DNA of 64,000 nucleotides from Biomphalaria glabrata (GCF_947242115.1 NC_074716.1:2933001-2997000); one strand, 5' to 3'; positions 44,301-52,009 are shown, numbered from the stretch's first letter. Notes: generated by a model from the letters alone, not told the origin. A program made the numbers and translations.

Positions 44301-46289
44301 GACCTGAATAGAGCGTAACCATAGTGTTAAAAAGTGCATAAAAATTATCATATGGTTTAAAAAAATAGTTCGCTTATTGATAGGCCTTTTTTTAATTCTG
44401 TACACCTGATTCACCAGAGAGCTTGCTATTTGCAGAACCTAGATCTATGGAGAAGGTGAAATCGAGTTGAGTTCTGGCCAAAGGTGTTTTTTAAACTCCT
44501 TTTGGCCAAGAGTTGTACTCATTAAATGTCCGGTTCCAGACAAAACCAATTAAGTTTCTTTTGGCATACCTAAGAGGGCTTGAGGGCGAGTCCAGGTGTA
44601 GACTTATGTTTCCTGAGCTGCTAAAGGCAGCAAGGAAACCTGATCAAAGATCCCCACTTTCCTTGGGTGTCCACTAAAGATACTGGACCCAGAACACACT
44701 CAGCAAGCATTAGAGAAAAAAAAATCTTTTGTTTTAATGTTTCCGGAGTTCTTTCAGATTGGAAGATAATCACATCCTAGCAGTGGATAGCAGCGGGCAG
44801 GATTCAAACCCGGCACCATCGAAACCACCGAATGCAATAGGAGATGCTCTTTAGAAAAGCAATCTATATATATATAATTATCTCCTTCGCTCAAGAGTTT
44901 GGACGAGAAGAAGAAGTAAAGGAAAGATCACTCTCTTATTTCTGGTTTAATTTAATAATTTATACACCTTGAAATAGCGCGGGTTCTATGAAAGTGCAGG
45001 ACCTATGAAAGTGCCGGGCCCACTGCGGTCACATATGTTGCAGTGGCCTAAGGCCGCCCTGTCAAAATGGCGGCGTATGCTACGCCGCCGGTCAACTAGC
45101 AAACAATAATAATGATGACCACGCAGACGCTTTCGAAAACCGAAGCAGTCCTATAATAATTCTAGCTTTTATATAGCGCTACTATCATGCTTATCGCATG
45201 CTCAAAGCGCTTTGGTCTAATCTCATTAGTTGACCAGTGTGTGTGTGTGCGTGTGTGTGAAGGTTTTCCGTGCTGCCTTTAGGCGCTCAGTTAACACAAC
45301 TTGCCCGAGTCGGGTGTCGAACATCGAGCCTCCTTCACAGGTAGCCAAGCCAAGCCTTTCAACCAGGCTTCCCATGAGGGTCCTTATTATCAAAGTAATA
45401 AGACCTGCCATATCATCAGAACATTTCTCAGTGGACACTGTTAAGGGACTTCAATGGGGGACTTCAATGAATTGTTTTCCCTTAACTGAAGCTCAACCCT
45501 GGCAATGCTGGAGAATGAGAATTAATTAATTTTCACTATAATATAATTTGTTTCCATGTATAAAGATCTACATTTATAACTGATCATTATGTACATTGAT
45601 CAGCCACTCCAGATTCTGCCTCGTCTCAAGATGTAACCAAAGCCAGTGACTCATCTGGGCGCATCCATTGTCTTCAGAGATAGAAAGAAGGAGTGATATA
45701 TTATATGAGGGCAATACCTTTTTGAAACAACACTTCTATATAATCAAGTCAAACTTGTTTTTTGAAAGGTACGGCGTGTCTGCATATTAAAAAAAAAAAA
45801 AACTACAGACACAATTAGCTGCACTTTCAAAGTTTGTACCATAAAGATAAGGTCCTAAACGGAATGTTTAAAAAAAAACGAGATCAAAGTCTTACCCATA
45901 GACATAAATAAATATAGACTGGAAGTAGGAAGTTATTTTTATTTGGGGGGAGTCAATATGTTTTATGTACTATATCTATGTGAAAAAAAAATGGCGGCGA
46001 TTGAGCTATAAATTCTAGGACTAACATTTCAGCCAATATATACCTTTGATCTTTAGTTTTGAAAAGTGCAAAACTGCCATATTCCCAATATTTTGTCTTT
46101 GTTTTACAATCATAGACATAGGCAAATATATATAGGTTTGTGATGTGGATCTAGAAACTTATCTTTTCCCAAATATTTCCGATAATAATTTGTTCTTTAT
46201 CGTCCAGTCTATATATATATGTCTATGGTCTTACCTAAATTAATCGTGGAGGTCAAAGCTAGGGCTCCAATCACTACCAGCCAATGCAT
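35000..46289 (-). CDS. Secreted Ig-like protein with Cys-rich tail (2 exons seen)
   Basis: Joined exons 46289-46235 and 35361-35000 give 138 residues. The intron is GT-AG and phase 1 on both sides (G|CC, Ala19). Residues 1-18 form a signal peptide (MHWLVVIGALALTSTINL). Residues about 22-97 read as the later strands of an Ig fold: LHLFKGNVSKKDAGLYICES is the E-F region with the DxGxYxC motif, Cys75, and NVS glycosylation at 64. Residues 98-120 are acidic and the tail NCQPGCTCNPDYADPIC has four Cys. The first Ig cysteine and tryptophan are not present, so either a phase 1-1 exon in the 10.9-kb intron was missed or the domain is a single-Cys variant. It resembles the Ig half of snail lectin-like immune proteins, but no partner domain is encoded here, so function is open. 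Confidence 0.72.
35403..36352. repeat. 24-bp minisatellite in the Ig-like gene intron
   Basis: The unit is CCAGGCCTAGCAGTCAGTAG followed by ATGT; about 38 units. Three or four longer blocks (AGATCTAGTAGACAACAAAT, then TTTTTAGCCCTATCAGTCAA, then CTTAAATTCAATAG) recur near 35620, 35812, 35940 and 36047, giving a higher-order pattern of roughly 130-240 bp. Short frames on both strands are artefacts. Confidence 0.92.
36353..36883. other. Ig gene intron, unassigned
   Basis: C and A homopolymers at 36370-36393, then AT-rich DNA without a recognised element. 36876-36883 is the left GACTAAAT duplication of the next element. Confidence 0.35.
36884..37573. mobile_element. hAT MITE, 690 bp, perfect 8-bp target duplication
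   Basis: It begins CAGTGATGCCCAAAATACGG and ends GGTTGGGCATCACTG. GACTAAAT flanks both sides (36876-36883, 37574-37581). No transposase frame. Confidence 0.9.
37912..38100. mobile_element. hAT MITE, 189 bp, same family
   Basis: It begins CAGTGATGCCCAACCTAATT and ends GTACTTTGGGCATCACTG. Flanks CTTTACAC and CTTTTCAC differ at one base. Confidence 0.88.
38101..38487. other. Ig gene intron, unassigned
   Basis: No element recognised. Confidence 0.3.
38488..38539. mobile_element. piggyBac-like mini-MITE, 52 bp
   Basis: TTAACTCTTTCTCTCC...GGAGAGAAAGAGTTAA with only about 20 bp between the ends; an internally deleted sister of 34150. Confidence 0.7.
38615..38795. mobile_element. Foldback MITE with ~36-bp inverted ends and three CACGTG motifs
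   Basis: TGGACCTCATTCACCAATCG at the left and its exact inverse at the right (CGATTGGTGAATGAGGTCCA), continuing inward through TAAACAAACAACATTTA. The interior carries CACGTG at three places. Target duplication not clear. Confidence 0.82.
38800..39640. repeat. Ig gene intron; probable dispersed repeat at ~39003-39330
   Basis: The block starting GCGGCCCCCCGAAAGGGGAA and running through CTGTCTGTTCGTCCGTCCGT and AATGAAAATCGGACATCAAG looks like a conserved dispersed repeat, but only one copy is in the window. The rest is AT-rich and unassigned. Confidence 0.4.
39641..40080. repeat. GC-richer block of unknown type
   Basis: From about 39650 to 40080 base composition is far less AT-rich than the surroundings. 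Blocks such as CGCCATTTATGTAACGGCCC and GAACGGCGCCTGGATTGTGA appear without an open frame. It may be a 5' UTR piece of a retroelement; unproven. Confidence 0.35.
40319..40526. mobile_element. hAT MITE, 208 bp, perfect 8-bp target duplication
   Basis: It begins CAGGGGTTCTCAACCTGTGG and ends AAAAGGTTGAGAACCGCTG. TGCTAGAT lies on both sides (40311-40318, 40527-40534). The CAGxGGTTCTCAACC end is a widespread hAT signature. Confidence 0.92.
40610..40738 (+). mobile_element. LINE 3' UTR, (TTAGTC)n-tailed family
   Basis: GTTGTGTTGTCTTTATATGA through GATCAATAAAGCAGTCTTAG matches the 3' end of the coding LINE copy at 49178-49535. Confidence 0.7.
40739..41400. repeat. Simple repeats and SINE B tail in Ig gene intron
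   Basis: A T21 run at 40961-40982, a (CTGT)n/TTTGGCATG cluster at 40997-41060, the SINE B tail GACCACAAGGTCTGAAAGGG at 41278-41298, and (TA)n at 41320-41382. 41070-41260 resembles the dispersed repeat at 30.06 kb. Confidence 0.7.
41401..41806. other. Ig gene intron, unassigned
   Basis: TG-rich start, then no element recognised. Confidence 0.3.
41807..41967 (-). mobile_element. SINE family A, first of a head-to-head pair
   Basis: Diverged minus-strand copy: the plus strand reads GACATGTTTTGGGTGTTTCC to CACGACCAGGCAGCC. Its head faces the copy starting at 41993. Confidence 0.78.
41993..42090 (+). mobile_element. SINE family A, second of a head-to-head pair
   Basis: GGCTGCCTGGTCGTGCAGTA head, then CTTGAGTTTAAGCCCAGCCC as eroded box B. 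The 3' half is replaced by the duplicated sequence described next. Confidence 0.7.
42084..42735 (+). repeat. ~300-bp direct duplication of unknown origin
   Basis: Copy 1 (about 42084-42385) and copy 2 (about 42428-42733) match throughout: GTCTGAG..GCGCAGGAAGGAA, GGGATACAACTTA, GTAAGTATTTATTTCCCCTT, ATGGCTGCTTG, GGCAGAGGAGGTGTA, CCACTGTGTAAAGGTCATGT and GCATTTGCATATTAACTTAA. A SINE B tail remnant sits between them. No coding frame is shared. Confidence 0.85.
42806..43068. mobile_element. piggyBac-like MITE, longest member (263 bp)
   Basis: Ends CTCTTTCCCTCCGTAATTAT and CGATTAGGAGAGAAAGAG with TTAA on the right and GTAA on the left. The short sisters (34150, 38488, 48651) join the same two ends with the interior deleted, in the opposite orientation. 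Confidence 0.75.
43069..43445 (-). mobile_element. CR1/L2-like LINE C-terminus
   Basis: The minus strand gives QRFSLKSYGPRAFSVHGPKV then WNSLPLDLRQTTC, with ELIIPYVHQRALRSTDS upstream in another frame. The 3' end faces 43080. Sister of 14505-14877; frame-broken. Confidence 0.8.
43446..43744. other. Ig gene intron, mostly unassigned
   Basis: 43635-43690 looks like a diverged FFPSAIRAWNGLPE LINE tail (GAACGTCCGTAATTTATAAG then ATAAGATC). Nothing else. Confidence 0.35.
43745..43985 (+). mobile_element. SINE family B
   Basis: GGCTTTGTGGCTGAGTGTTA head, CCGGGTTCGAATTCTGG box B, CTCTAACGGGTACCTGAGA body and CCTTTACATCATCTAGCATA tail. Confidence 0.85.
43986..44575. other. Ig gene intron, unassigned
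   Basis: AT-rich, no element recognised. Confidence 0.3.
44576..44850. mobile_element. SINE C fragment (+, ~44576-44688) and SINE A fragment (-, ~44735-44850)
   Basis: The C piece has TCCTGAGCTGCTAAAGGCAG and a GTCCACTAA remnant. The A piece, reversed, has TTCTTTCAGATTGGAAGATA and the box-B complement GATTCAAACCCGG. Confidence 0.6.
44851..45151. other. Ig gene intron, unassigned
   Basis: (TA)n at about 44867-44877, then unassigned sequence. Confidence 0.3.
45152..45379 (-). mobile_element. SINE family C
   Basis: The plus strand shows the complement order: AATAATTCTAGCTTTTATAT, ATGCTTATCGCATGCTCAAA, a (GTGT)n insert, GCCTTTAGGCGCTCAGTTAA, CGGGTGTCGAACATCGAGCC and the CTTCCCAT end. Confidence 0.82.
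45385..45530 (+). mobile_element. Dong/R4-like LINE 3' end, diverged
   Basis: ATAAGACCTGCCATATCATC, AACATTTCTCAGTGGACACT and AACCCTGGCAATGCTGGAGA align with the 52-kb copies (ACCTGCCACATCACC, TTCCTCAGTGGAAACTG, ACCCTGGCAGCGCCAGAGAA). An 11-bp GACTTCAATGG-type duplication is internal. Confidence 0.65.
45531..45895. other. Ig gene intron near exon 1; possible unrecognised exon
   Basis: On the minus strand CACTCCTTCTTTCTATCTCTGAAG-type pyrimidine tract ends at 45680, and a phase-matched frame follows (DNGCAQMSHWLWLHLETRQ) that stays open to a stop near 45561. It could be an alternative terminal exon, but no family match was recognised. Confidence 0.2.
45896..46228. mobile_element. MITE with CCATAGACATA ends, inserted at a splice donor
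   Basis: It begins CCATAGACATAAATAAATAT and ends AGTCTATATATATATGTCTATGG-like. TCTTAC lies on both sides (45890-45895, 46229-46234); on the minus strand this is GTAAGA, the donor of the Ig-like gene exon 1. An internal CATAGACATAGGCAAATATA near 46107 suggests a nested or duplicated end. Confidence 0.85.
46235..46289 (-). CDS. Ig-like gene exon 1 (signal peptide)
   Basis: ATG at 46289-46287; 18 codons plus one base; donor TTTAG|GTAAGA at 46234-46229. The donor hexamer is also the target duplication of the MITE at 45896-46228, which begins directly after it in transcript direction. Confidence 0.75.
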
Positions 46290-46383
46290 GTTTTATTACG
46301 TTAGGTGTTGATGATAGATGAATGATGTTTCAGAATGTTGATCTAGATATCAAAAATGTAAAAAAAAAAAAACCGCTAAGGAT

Positions 46384-46433
46384 CTGGCCTGATGAGTAGC
46401 TAATCCTTTTTATAATCGAATGTTGGTCACGTG
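46384..46433 (-). promoter_or_regulatory. Core promoter of the Ig-like gene: E-box and TATA box
   Basis: On the minus strand TATAAAAAGG starts at 46414. CACGTG lies at 46428-46433 just upstream. A CATCAGG start-like sequence lies 20-30 bp downstream. The resulting 5' UTR would be about 100 nt. Confidence 0.55.
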
Positions 46434-46559
46434 GTTAATTCTTTACCAACGTGGCAGACATATTGTAGTTTAAAATATTGACCAGACGTTAACATAAAAG
46501 GAGGGGGGGGGGAGGAGTAGTTCAATTAGAGAAGTCATTCGAATGTTAAATTAAATATA

Positions 46560-46903
46560 CAGGTCCTTCTGATTCCTTTCAACAGAGCTGTCTAATTTAT
46601 ATCTCTGTGGCATTTTACGTCTCGAGAGACGATCTTTTCCCTTTGCAACTTCTTGTGTGACTAAAGAGGCCAATCCTTGATACACAGCTGCGATCGCAGG
46701 TTAGGCATATGTGATCACCAGGCGCCGTTGCATTATCACCCTTCTTTCTGCTTCTGTTGTGTATGGCATCTGCAATCCGAGACCCTTCCTTATGCTCTCT
46801 CTCCATGTAGATCTATCCAGTGCCACCAGCGATCTACTATCTAATTATTGGAAGTCTTGAACTAATGAAAAGTTGTTCAGCATTTAATGTGGCTCAGAAA
46901 TTC
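46560..46903 (-). mobile_element. LINE C-terminal fragment (zinc-finger end), first of two copies
   Basis: The minus strand gives ICLTCDRSCVSRIGLFSHTR before a stop near 46615, and ADAIHNRSRKKGDN upstream. A stretch present in the second copy (about 47360-47437) is deleted here after CTATCCAGTGC. Confidence 0.72.
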
Positions 46904-47275
46904 TTATCTTATTTTATATAATACAAACGTTACTTCAAAAAAGTAGATGATTACGTCCTGCGCGTCATGCATTCAGTCATGCATATTAACCAAGGACTTA
47001 AATTCTGCCAAGTCACTGGTTTTCCTGGCTAGCTCAGGCAACCCATTCCATGCTCTAATAGCACTAGGGAAGAAGGAGTATTTGTACAAAGTTGTCCTAG
47101 CATATGGGCCAAGGAATGTGCATTTATCTTTGTGTCTTTCTGAGTATTTTATTAAATTTTGTTTTTGTATTTGAAGATTATGGTTCAATGTTTTATGTAT
47201 AATTGCTACTTTACTTTAAAGTCTTCTATCCTGAAGGCTTTCTAAATTTAGGGATTTAACTAAAGGTGTTACTTC
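46904..47275 (-). mobile_element. LINE C-terminus, family 'FFPSAIRAWNGLPE', between direct duplicates
   Basis: The minus strand encodes YSFFPSAIRAWNGLPELARK and ends SLVNMHD-stop near 46973. The tail reads on the plus strand as CTTATCTTATTTTATATAAT at 46904. It separates two copies of the same flanking LINE sequence. Confidence 0.82.
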
Positions 47276-47530
47276 TGTAGTGTATGGCATCTGCAATCCG
47301 AGACCCTTCCCTTATGCTCTCTCTCTCTCTCTCTCTCCATGTAGATCTATCCAGTGCTACTTTTTCCCCAGCTGCTAGTGTCATTTTGAAGAGCTTCATG
47401 TCGCGTTTGCATACATTCGTATAACGTAAAAGTGGGCGACCAGCGATCTCCTATCTAATTATTGGAAGTCTTGAGCTAATGAAAAGTTGTTCAGCATTTA
47501 ATGTGGCTCAGAAATTGAGTCCGAAGGCAT
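47272..47530 (-). mobile_element. LINE C-terminal fragment, second copy
   Basis: GTGTATGGCATCTGCAATCC through GTGGCTCAGAAATT repeats 46755-46903, plus an extra block whose minus-strand translation resembles LRYKDVCKRDxK LINE ends (seen here as VIRMYANATHEALQNDTSS with a frame shift). A (CT)n run lies at 47317-47336. Confidence 0.7.
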
Positions 47531-47664
47531 TGACATCACCACAACGTGCGGGGCTCGTTAGATTCGGCAGGCTACCCACCTAGAAGAAGGTGGGTCTGTA
47601 TCCAAATCTCTGCTGCCTTGTGGCAATACCCAAACATGGGGGAAAAAACAGGAATTCCCGGGTG

Positions 47665-47975
47665 CGTACCCTGCCCGCTGCCACCCCCCGTGGTCCAGCG
47701 GGAGATTTGGACTAAGAAGTAAAGTATCTTCAACTCTGAAGGAACATTATTATTATGGCCTTTATATAGCGCTACTTTCTGCAATGCTCTGCATGCTCAG
47801 AGCGCTTTGGTCCAATCTCATTTGTGGACCAGTGGGGAGGGGGGGGATGGGGTATCTAGGAGTTGGTTTTCCGTTCTGCCTTTAGGCGCTCAGTAAACGC
47901 AACTCTGCCCGAGTCGGGCACTTGGCCTCTCGACCACGCTTCCCACCATCGATATGTCAAACATTTTACAAGGGA
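47665..47975 (+). mobile_element. SINE family A interrupted by SINE family C
   Basis: SINE A runs from GTGCGTACCCTGCCCGCTGC to CTCTGAAGGAACAT at 47749 and resumes with ATATGTCAAACATTTTACAA at 47952. Between them lies a minus-strand SINE C (47750-47951). Confidence 0.82.
47750..47951 (-). mobile_element. SINE family C nested in SINE A
   Basis: TATTATTATGGCCTTTATAT end, GCATGCTCAGAGCGCTTTGG, TTGTGGACCAGTGGGGAGG, CTGCCTTTAGGCGCTCAGTA, CGACCACGCTTCCCACCATC. Younger than its SINE A host. Confidence 0.85.
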
Positions 47976-48084
47976 GTCAACCCTGCGAAAAGAACGGTTG
48001 CTGTGAATGTCGGTGCATTTAGCTGGGATGTAAACAAGGAGAGCCGCCAGTGAAGAAAAAAAAAAGATCAACCTAAATAACACG

Positions 48085-48300
48085 GATGGCATTCAGTCAC
48101 AAATAGCATTCAGCCATAGATGGCATTCAGTCACAAATAGCATTCAGCCATAGATGGCATTCAGTCACAAATAGCATTCAGCTATAGATGGCATTCAGTC
48201 ACAAATGGCATTCAGCCATAGATGGCATTTAGCCACTGATGGCATAAGGTCACAAGTGGCATAAAACCATAGATGATACTCAGTCACAGATGACATTCAC
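48085..48300 (+). repeat. ~34-bp (2 x 17) minisatellite
   Basis: GATGGCATTCAGTCACAAAT followed by AGCATTCAGCCATA; four good units then several drifting 17-bp half-units. Confidence 0.88.
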
Positions 48301-48650
48301 CCGGTGAGGCCCGCAGCCCCCTAGTGAGGCCACTGGCACCGGGACAGGGTTTTTGTTGAGACGCCTACAATTTCTAGAAAAGGTTTAATTAGATCCACTT
48401 ATGATTAATTAAATAATTATATCTAAAAGCATGATATATTCTGGAAGAAAAGAAATTGAGTTCTTGTAAATTTAAGCTCACTTTCCTTTAAAAAAAATAT
48501 TTAATATGCATATTTTAGTTTAGAAAGGGATTATTTTTCAATTTGTGAGGTGTAAAACCATGGTAGACGCACTGTCGTAAATCCATAGCTGTATTCACTT
48601 ATTCCGAGCTTGCTACTAGCGAACAATTCTTAATCACATTTCTCCCAGCC
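48301..48650. other. Intergenic, unassigned
   Basis: No element recognised. Confidence 0.3.
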
Positions 48651-48731
48651 TTAACTCTTTCTCTCCTAACTGACGATACCAGCGTTGATTCCACCAGAAT
48701 GTGGTAAACAATTACGGAGAGAAAGAGTTAA
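48651..48731. mobile_element. piggyBac-like mini-MITE, 81 bp
   Basis: TTAACTCTTTCTCTCC...GGAGAGAAAGAGTTAA, nearly identical to the 34150 copy. Confidence 0.72.
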
Positions 48732-48790
48732 AAAGAAGTAAGAAAGAAAAAAATAAACAGCAACTTGGAAGAAGAACAATTTGATTATGA

Positions 48791-49020
48791 TATTATTTAT
48801 CTTATATAATACAGACGTTATTTCAAAAAAGAAGATGATTACGTCCTACGCGTCATGCATTTAGTCATGCATATTAACCAATGACTTAAATTCTGCCAAG
48901 TCACTGGTTTTCCTGGCAAGCTCAGGCAACCCATTACATGCTCTAATAGCACTAGGGAAGAAGGAGTATTTGTACAAATTTGTCCTAGCATATGGGACGA
49001 GGAATGTGCCTTTATTTTTA
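48791..49020 (-). mobile_element. LINE C-terminus, family 'FFPSAIRAWNGLPE'
   Basis: The plus strand shows the family in reverse: ATCTTATATAATACAGACGT tail, CATATTAACCAATGACTTAA and CTAATAGCACTAGGGAAGAA. Confidence 0.78.
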
Positions 49021-49177
49021 TTAATATAAGCGTATTATGTCCTCAGGCATTATGTCTAGTGCAAACAGAGAAGGAAGATAAATTTATAATAATTTCTTTG
49101 GATACAGAAAAAAAAAAAAAAAAAAAAAACCCAATGTACATTTAATATATAATATTGACATGTCTTCTTTCTTTTTG

Positions 49178-49535
49178 AACAAGCGTGCCTAAGAAAAATC
49201 GAAAAAATCTTGGAAGACAACGGCCACCTGCTCCATCAGAACTACGCCAGGTCGTCGCGAAGTGGGCGACTGCTGTCAATCAAAACAAGAACGGAGCGGT
49301 ACAAAAACTCGTTCGTACCTCACTCGGTCAGACTCTATCACCGCTACTCATTGATCAGGGAACATGAAATGCACCAAGATACCTGTTTGTAGTCGCTGAA
49401 TGAACTCTTTATGTTGTCTGTTGTATTTATGTGTATTTTTCTGTTGTGTTGTCTTTATATGAGAAACGAGTCCTTGTAATCACAAATTTCCGTAAGGATC
49501 AATAAAGCAGTCTTAGTCTTAGTCTTTCTCGTTCT
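49178..49535 (+). mobile_element. LINE C-terminus and 3' UTR, (TTAGTC)n-tailed family
   Basis: In one frame NGHLLHQNYARSSRSGRLLS, then KTRTERYKNSFVPHSVRLYH and a stop near 49392. The 3' UTR contains GTTGTGTTGTCTTTATATGA, and GATCAATAAAGCAGTCTTAG ends in TTAGTC repeats. SxRSGRL...KTRTxRYxxSFVPxxVRLYN is a common CR1/jockey-like end. Confidence 0.8.
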
Positions 49536-49702
49536 GCTATTGGCCCTACTTTGCATTGCCACTCGAAAAAAATAATTTTGTCCACACGCAGCAGAACTGA
49601 GCATGGTGATGTCACGTGGTGTCAATGTGGCCAATGAAGAATGTGGGCTGTATATAAAAGAAGTAAAGTGTAAAGTAGTTTTATTGTGGCATACGGGCTG
49701 TA

Positions 49703-49835
49703 AAAATGTTTTACATGTTTAGATCTTCCTTAATTTTTTGAGGATAATTAATTCCTAGCCCAAACCTCCCGCGGGACGACGGGAGTGACGGCGGGCAGGG
49801 CTTGAACCTTTGAGACCACCGAAAGACAGTTCCTC
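49703..49835 (-). mobile_element. SINE family A, diverged
   Basis: TTTTACATGTTTAGATCTTC, AAACCTCCCGCGGGACGACG, GGCGGGCAGGGCTTGAACC on the plus strand; the head is lost. Confidence 0.7.
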
Positions 49836-49848
49836 TTGACCTAATAGT

Positions 49849-50016
49849 CACTGGTGTAACTAGGGTGGGGGGGGGAGGGGGAGAATTTGAAAATCCCCCC
49901 CGGCCCCCACTTGAAGGGAGCCCCCAAATTAGTGTTTTTTACAAATCAAAATATTACGCAAAATGAAGGGGCCCCCAGGCCCTTAAACGATGGAAAAATT
50001 CCTAGCTACGTCCCTG
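49849..50016. mobile_element. hAT-like MITE, 168 bp
   Basis: It starts CACTGGTGTAACTAGGGTGG and ends ATTCCTAGCTACGTCCCTG. Flanks CTAATAGT and CTAACAGT (49841-49848, 50017-50024) match at 7 of 8. Ends are related to the 56106-59056 element. Confidence 0.78.
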
Positions 50017-50024
50017 CTAACAGT

Positions 50025-50489
50025 CTTAATAGATGTAACATCCTTTAAAGTGGTGTCAATGTGGAATGTGGGCAGTCTTAAAAGATGTACGATCCAATGT
50101 TTGCGTTAATAATGGACTTCAACACAAATGAAAAAGCAAACAGTGCGTTTAGCTATTAGTGTCACCTCGCCCCCCCCGCCCCCCATTTCAGCTCCCCCAC
50201 AAAAACTTACTTAAACATTATGGTGTTAGCTTATTACTTTACGTTGAAGCCTAATACAGAGCTAATTGCCTATGTTCATAGATTGGTATACTAAAATAGA
50301 GTGTATTAAATGTTGGTTCAATTGCTGTTTCTGACATGTAATCACTTGGATGTCACGACTGAAAGAAGTCAGCTGGTGCAGTCAGCAACCCCCCCCCCCT
50401 CCTCTCTAGTGTCGCTACTTCAGTTGCTTTACTTAACGCGTTCCCATACCGCCTCTCTGCAAAGTTAACCTTCTCAACCCAGAGATCTT
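50025..50489. other. Intergenic, unassigned
   Basis: C-rich homopolymers at 50170 and 50390; nothing else recognised. Confidence 0.3.
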
Positions 50490-50710
50490 CATTGGACAAG
50501 TAGATAAGGCTATGGTGTGTAGAGTGACCATGCATGGACAAATAAGACAGACTGGTGTGTACAGTGACCGTTTTTCGACAAGACAGACTGGTGTGTAGAA
50601 TGACCATCACTGGACAAGAAAGACAGACCCTGGTGTGTAGTGACCATCATTGGACAAGTAACACAGACTCAGGTGTGTACAGTGATCATAATTGGACTAT
50701 TGGACAAGTT
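50490..50710 (-). repeat. ~40-bp degenerate minisatellite
   Basis: The core GACAGACTGGTGTGTACAGT then GACCATCATTGGACAAGTAA recurs about five times with indels. Confidence 0.78.
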
Positions 50711-51774
50711 TATTAATCATATATGATTTACTAAAGATGATGAGTCAAAAATGAGATGTTATATTGATATCTCCTGGAACTCTGAATTGGTCATGATCTG
50801 TATGAATTTAAATGTCAGAAAATCGTGTTAAACTCTTCATAAACCAACATAAGTGGAATAGAGCAAATAATGGCTTTACCAAATGCTCAAAGTTATGTCT
50901 CACAGAGCGGAGCTAGGACATATAATTACAACCAAAATTGGAGAAAAGGTTTTCTGTTCCATAATATTGTTTTGACAGGCTGATAATTAGTTTAAGGATT
51001 ATACTTGTTTTTGTTTTTTTTAAGTGATGTGATGATTACAGAGCTGTCACCTGACGCACGTACTTTGCCGTGGTGTGACATCGCGCCTCGATGATCCTCG
51101 GAGCTATACCTGCGGGATATCATCACTCCTGGTAGCTACTACCGAACCGGACATGATTGTTATGAAAGGAGTCAGACAAAAGGTATATCACCCTTCCCCA
51201 GGCCATGGCGGTTGTGCTTAACAACATGTCCGTGTAAAGAAAAAAATCTAATACAGAAACCATATAGCAGAAACACAGCTACTAAAGACTAAGACTGCTT
51301 TATTGATCCTTACGGAAATTTGTTATGATTACAACAGAGCGAGAGTAGAGCTCCGCATAGGAAAAGTAGGACGAATCATGCAAGACCCACCACTCTGCTT
51401 AAATTGATGAAGAAGAAGCGTGTTCTTGTGCAGAAGGCACCATGGAAGGTCCATACCTTGAAGGAAACAGGCAGATGTGCCCAATTTGTCAAAGAAATGT
51501 CTAACTACAGACTACAATTCTAGGAACCAATACAGTTTAATTGATCAACTCCACAAATTATCCAACAGAATTTTCTTAACGTAGACACCTCTCCTTGGTG
51601 GAAAAAAAATGCGCGACCTTCCTGTCGATACCAAGCAAGATTTTCAGCAAAGTTCTACTTAATCAAGACTTTGTGATGAACGCTTATTGGTAAAACAGGG
51701 TCGATTCAGAAAAGCAAAATCTTGCGCTGACTAAAAAGCAACACTCGGAATATTCGTGGAACAATATGGAATGG
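50711..51774. other. Intergenic; degenerate element remnants
   Basis: 51278-51330 is the complement of the (TTAGTC)n-tailed LINE 3' UTR (GACTAAGACTGCTTTATTGA). 51040-51240 and 51340-51700 look like eroded coding debris (for example VQKAPWKVHTLKETGRC), but I could not assign a family. Confidence 0.4.
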
Positions 51775-51870
51775 CGCCAAAGTTTCGGATGTTTCTTCAG
51801 AAAGGAAGATTATCGCGCCATGGCCCAAACCGCGCACAGGGCGGCGGGGGGTGGAAGTGAACAAGGCTCA
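51775..51870 (-). mobile_element. SINE family A, diverged fragment
   Basis: TTTCGGATGTTTCTTCAGAA and CAAACCGCGCACAGGGCGGC on the plus strand match the 3' half. Confidence 0.55.
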
Positions 51871-52009
51871 ATTGAACAATTTTATTTGTTTAGCCACAAA
51901 GTACAAGTACTACAAAGAAAATTACAAATAATAAAAATATATCAATAATCAACCAATTCGGGGTAATCAAAATTAAAACAAAAGAATAGTAGGCTAATAA
52001 TAATAATAA

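Noticed and set aside
45561-45680. Possible extra exon of the Ig-like gene (DNGCAQMSHWLW...)
   Set aside because: Good pyrimidine tract and matching entry phase, but no matching donor and no Ig-like spacing; kept only as a low-confidence note.
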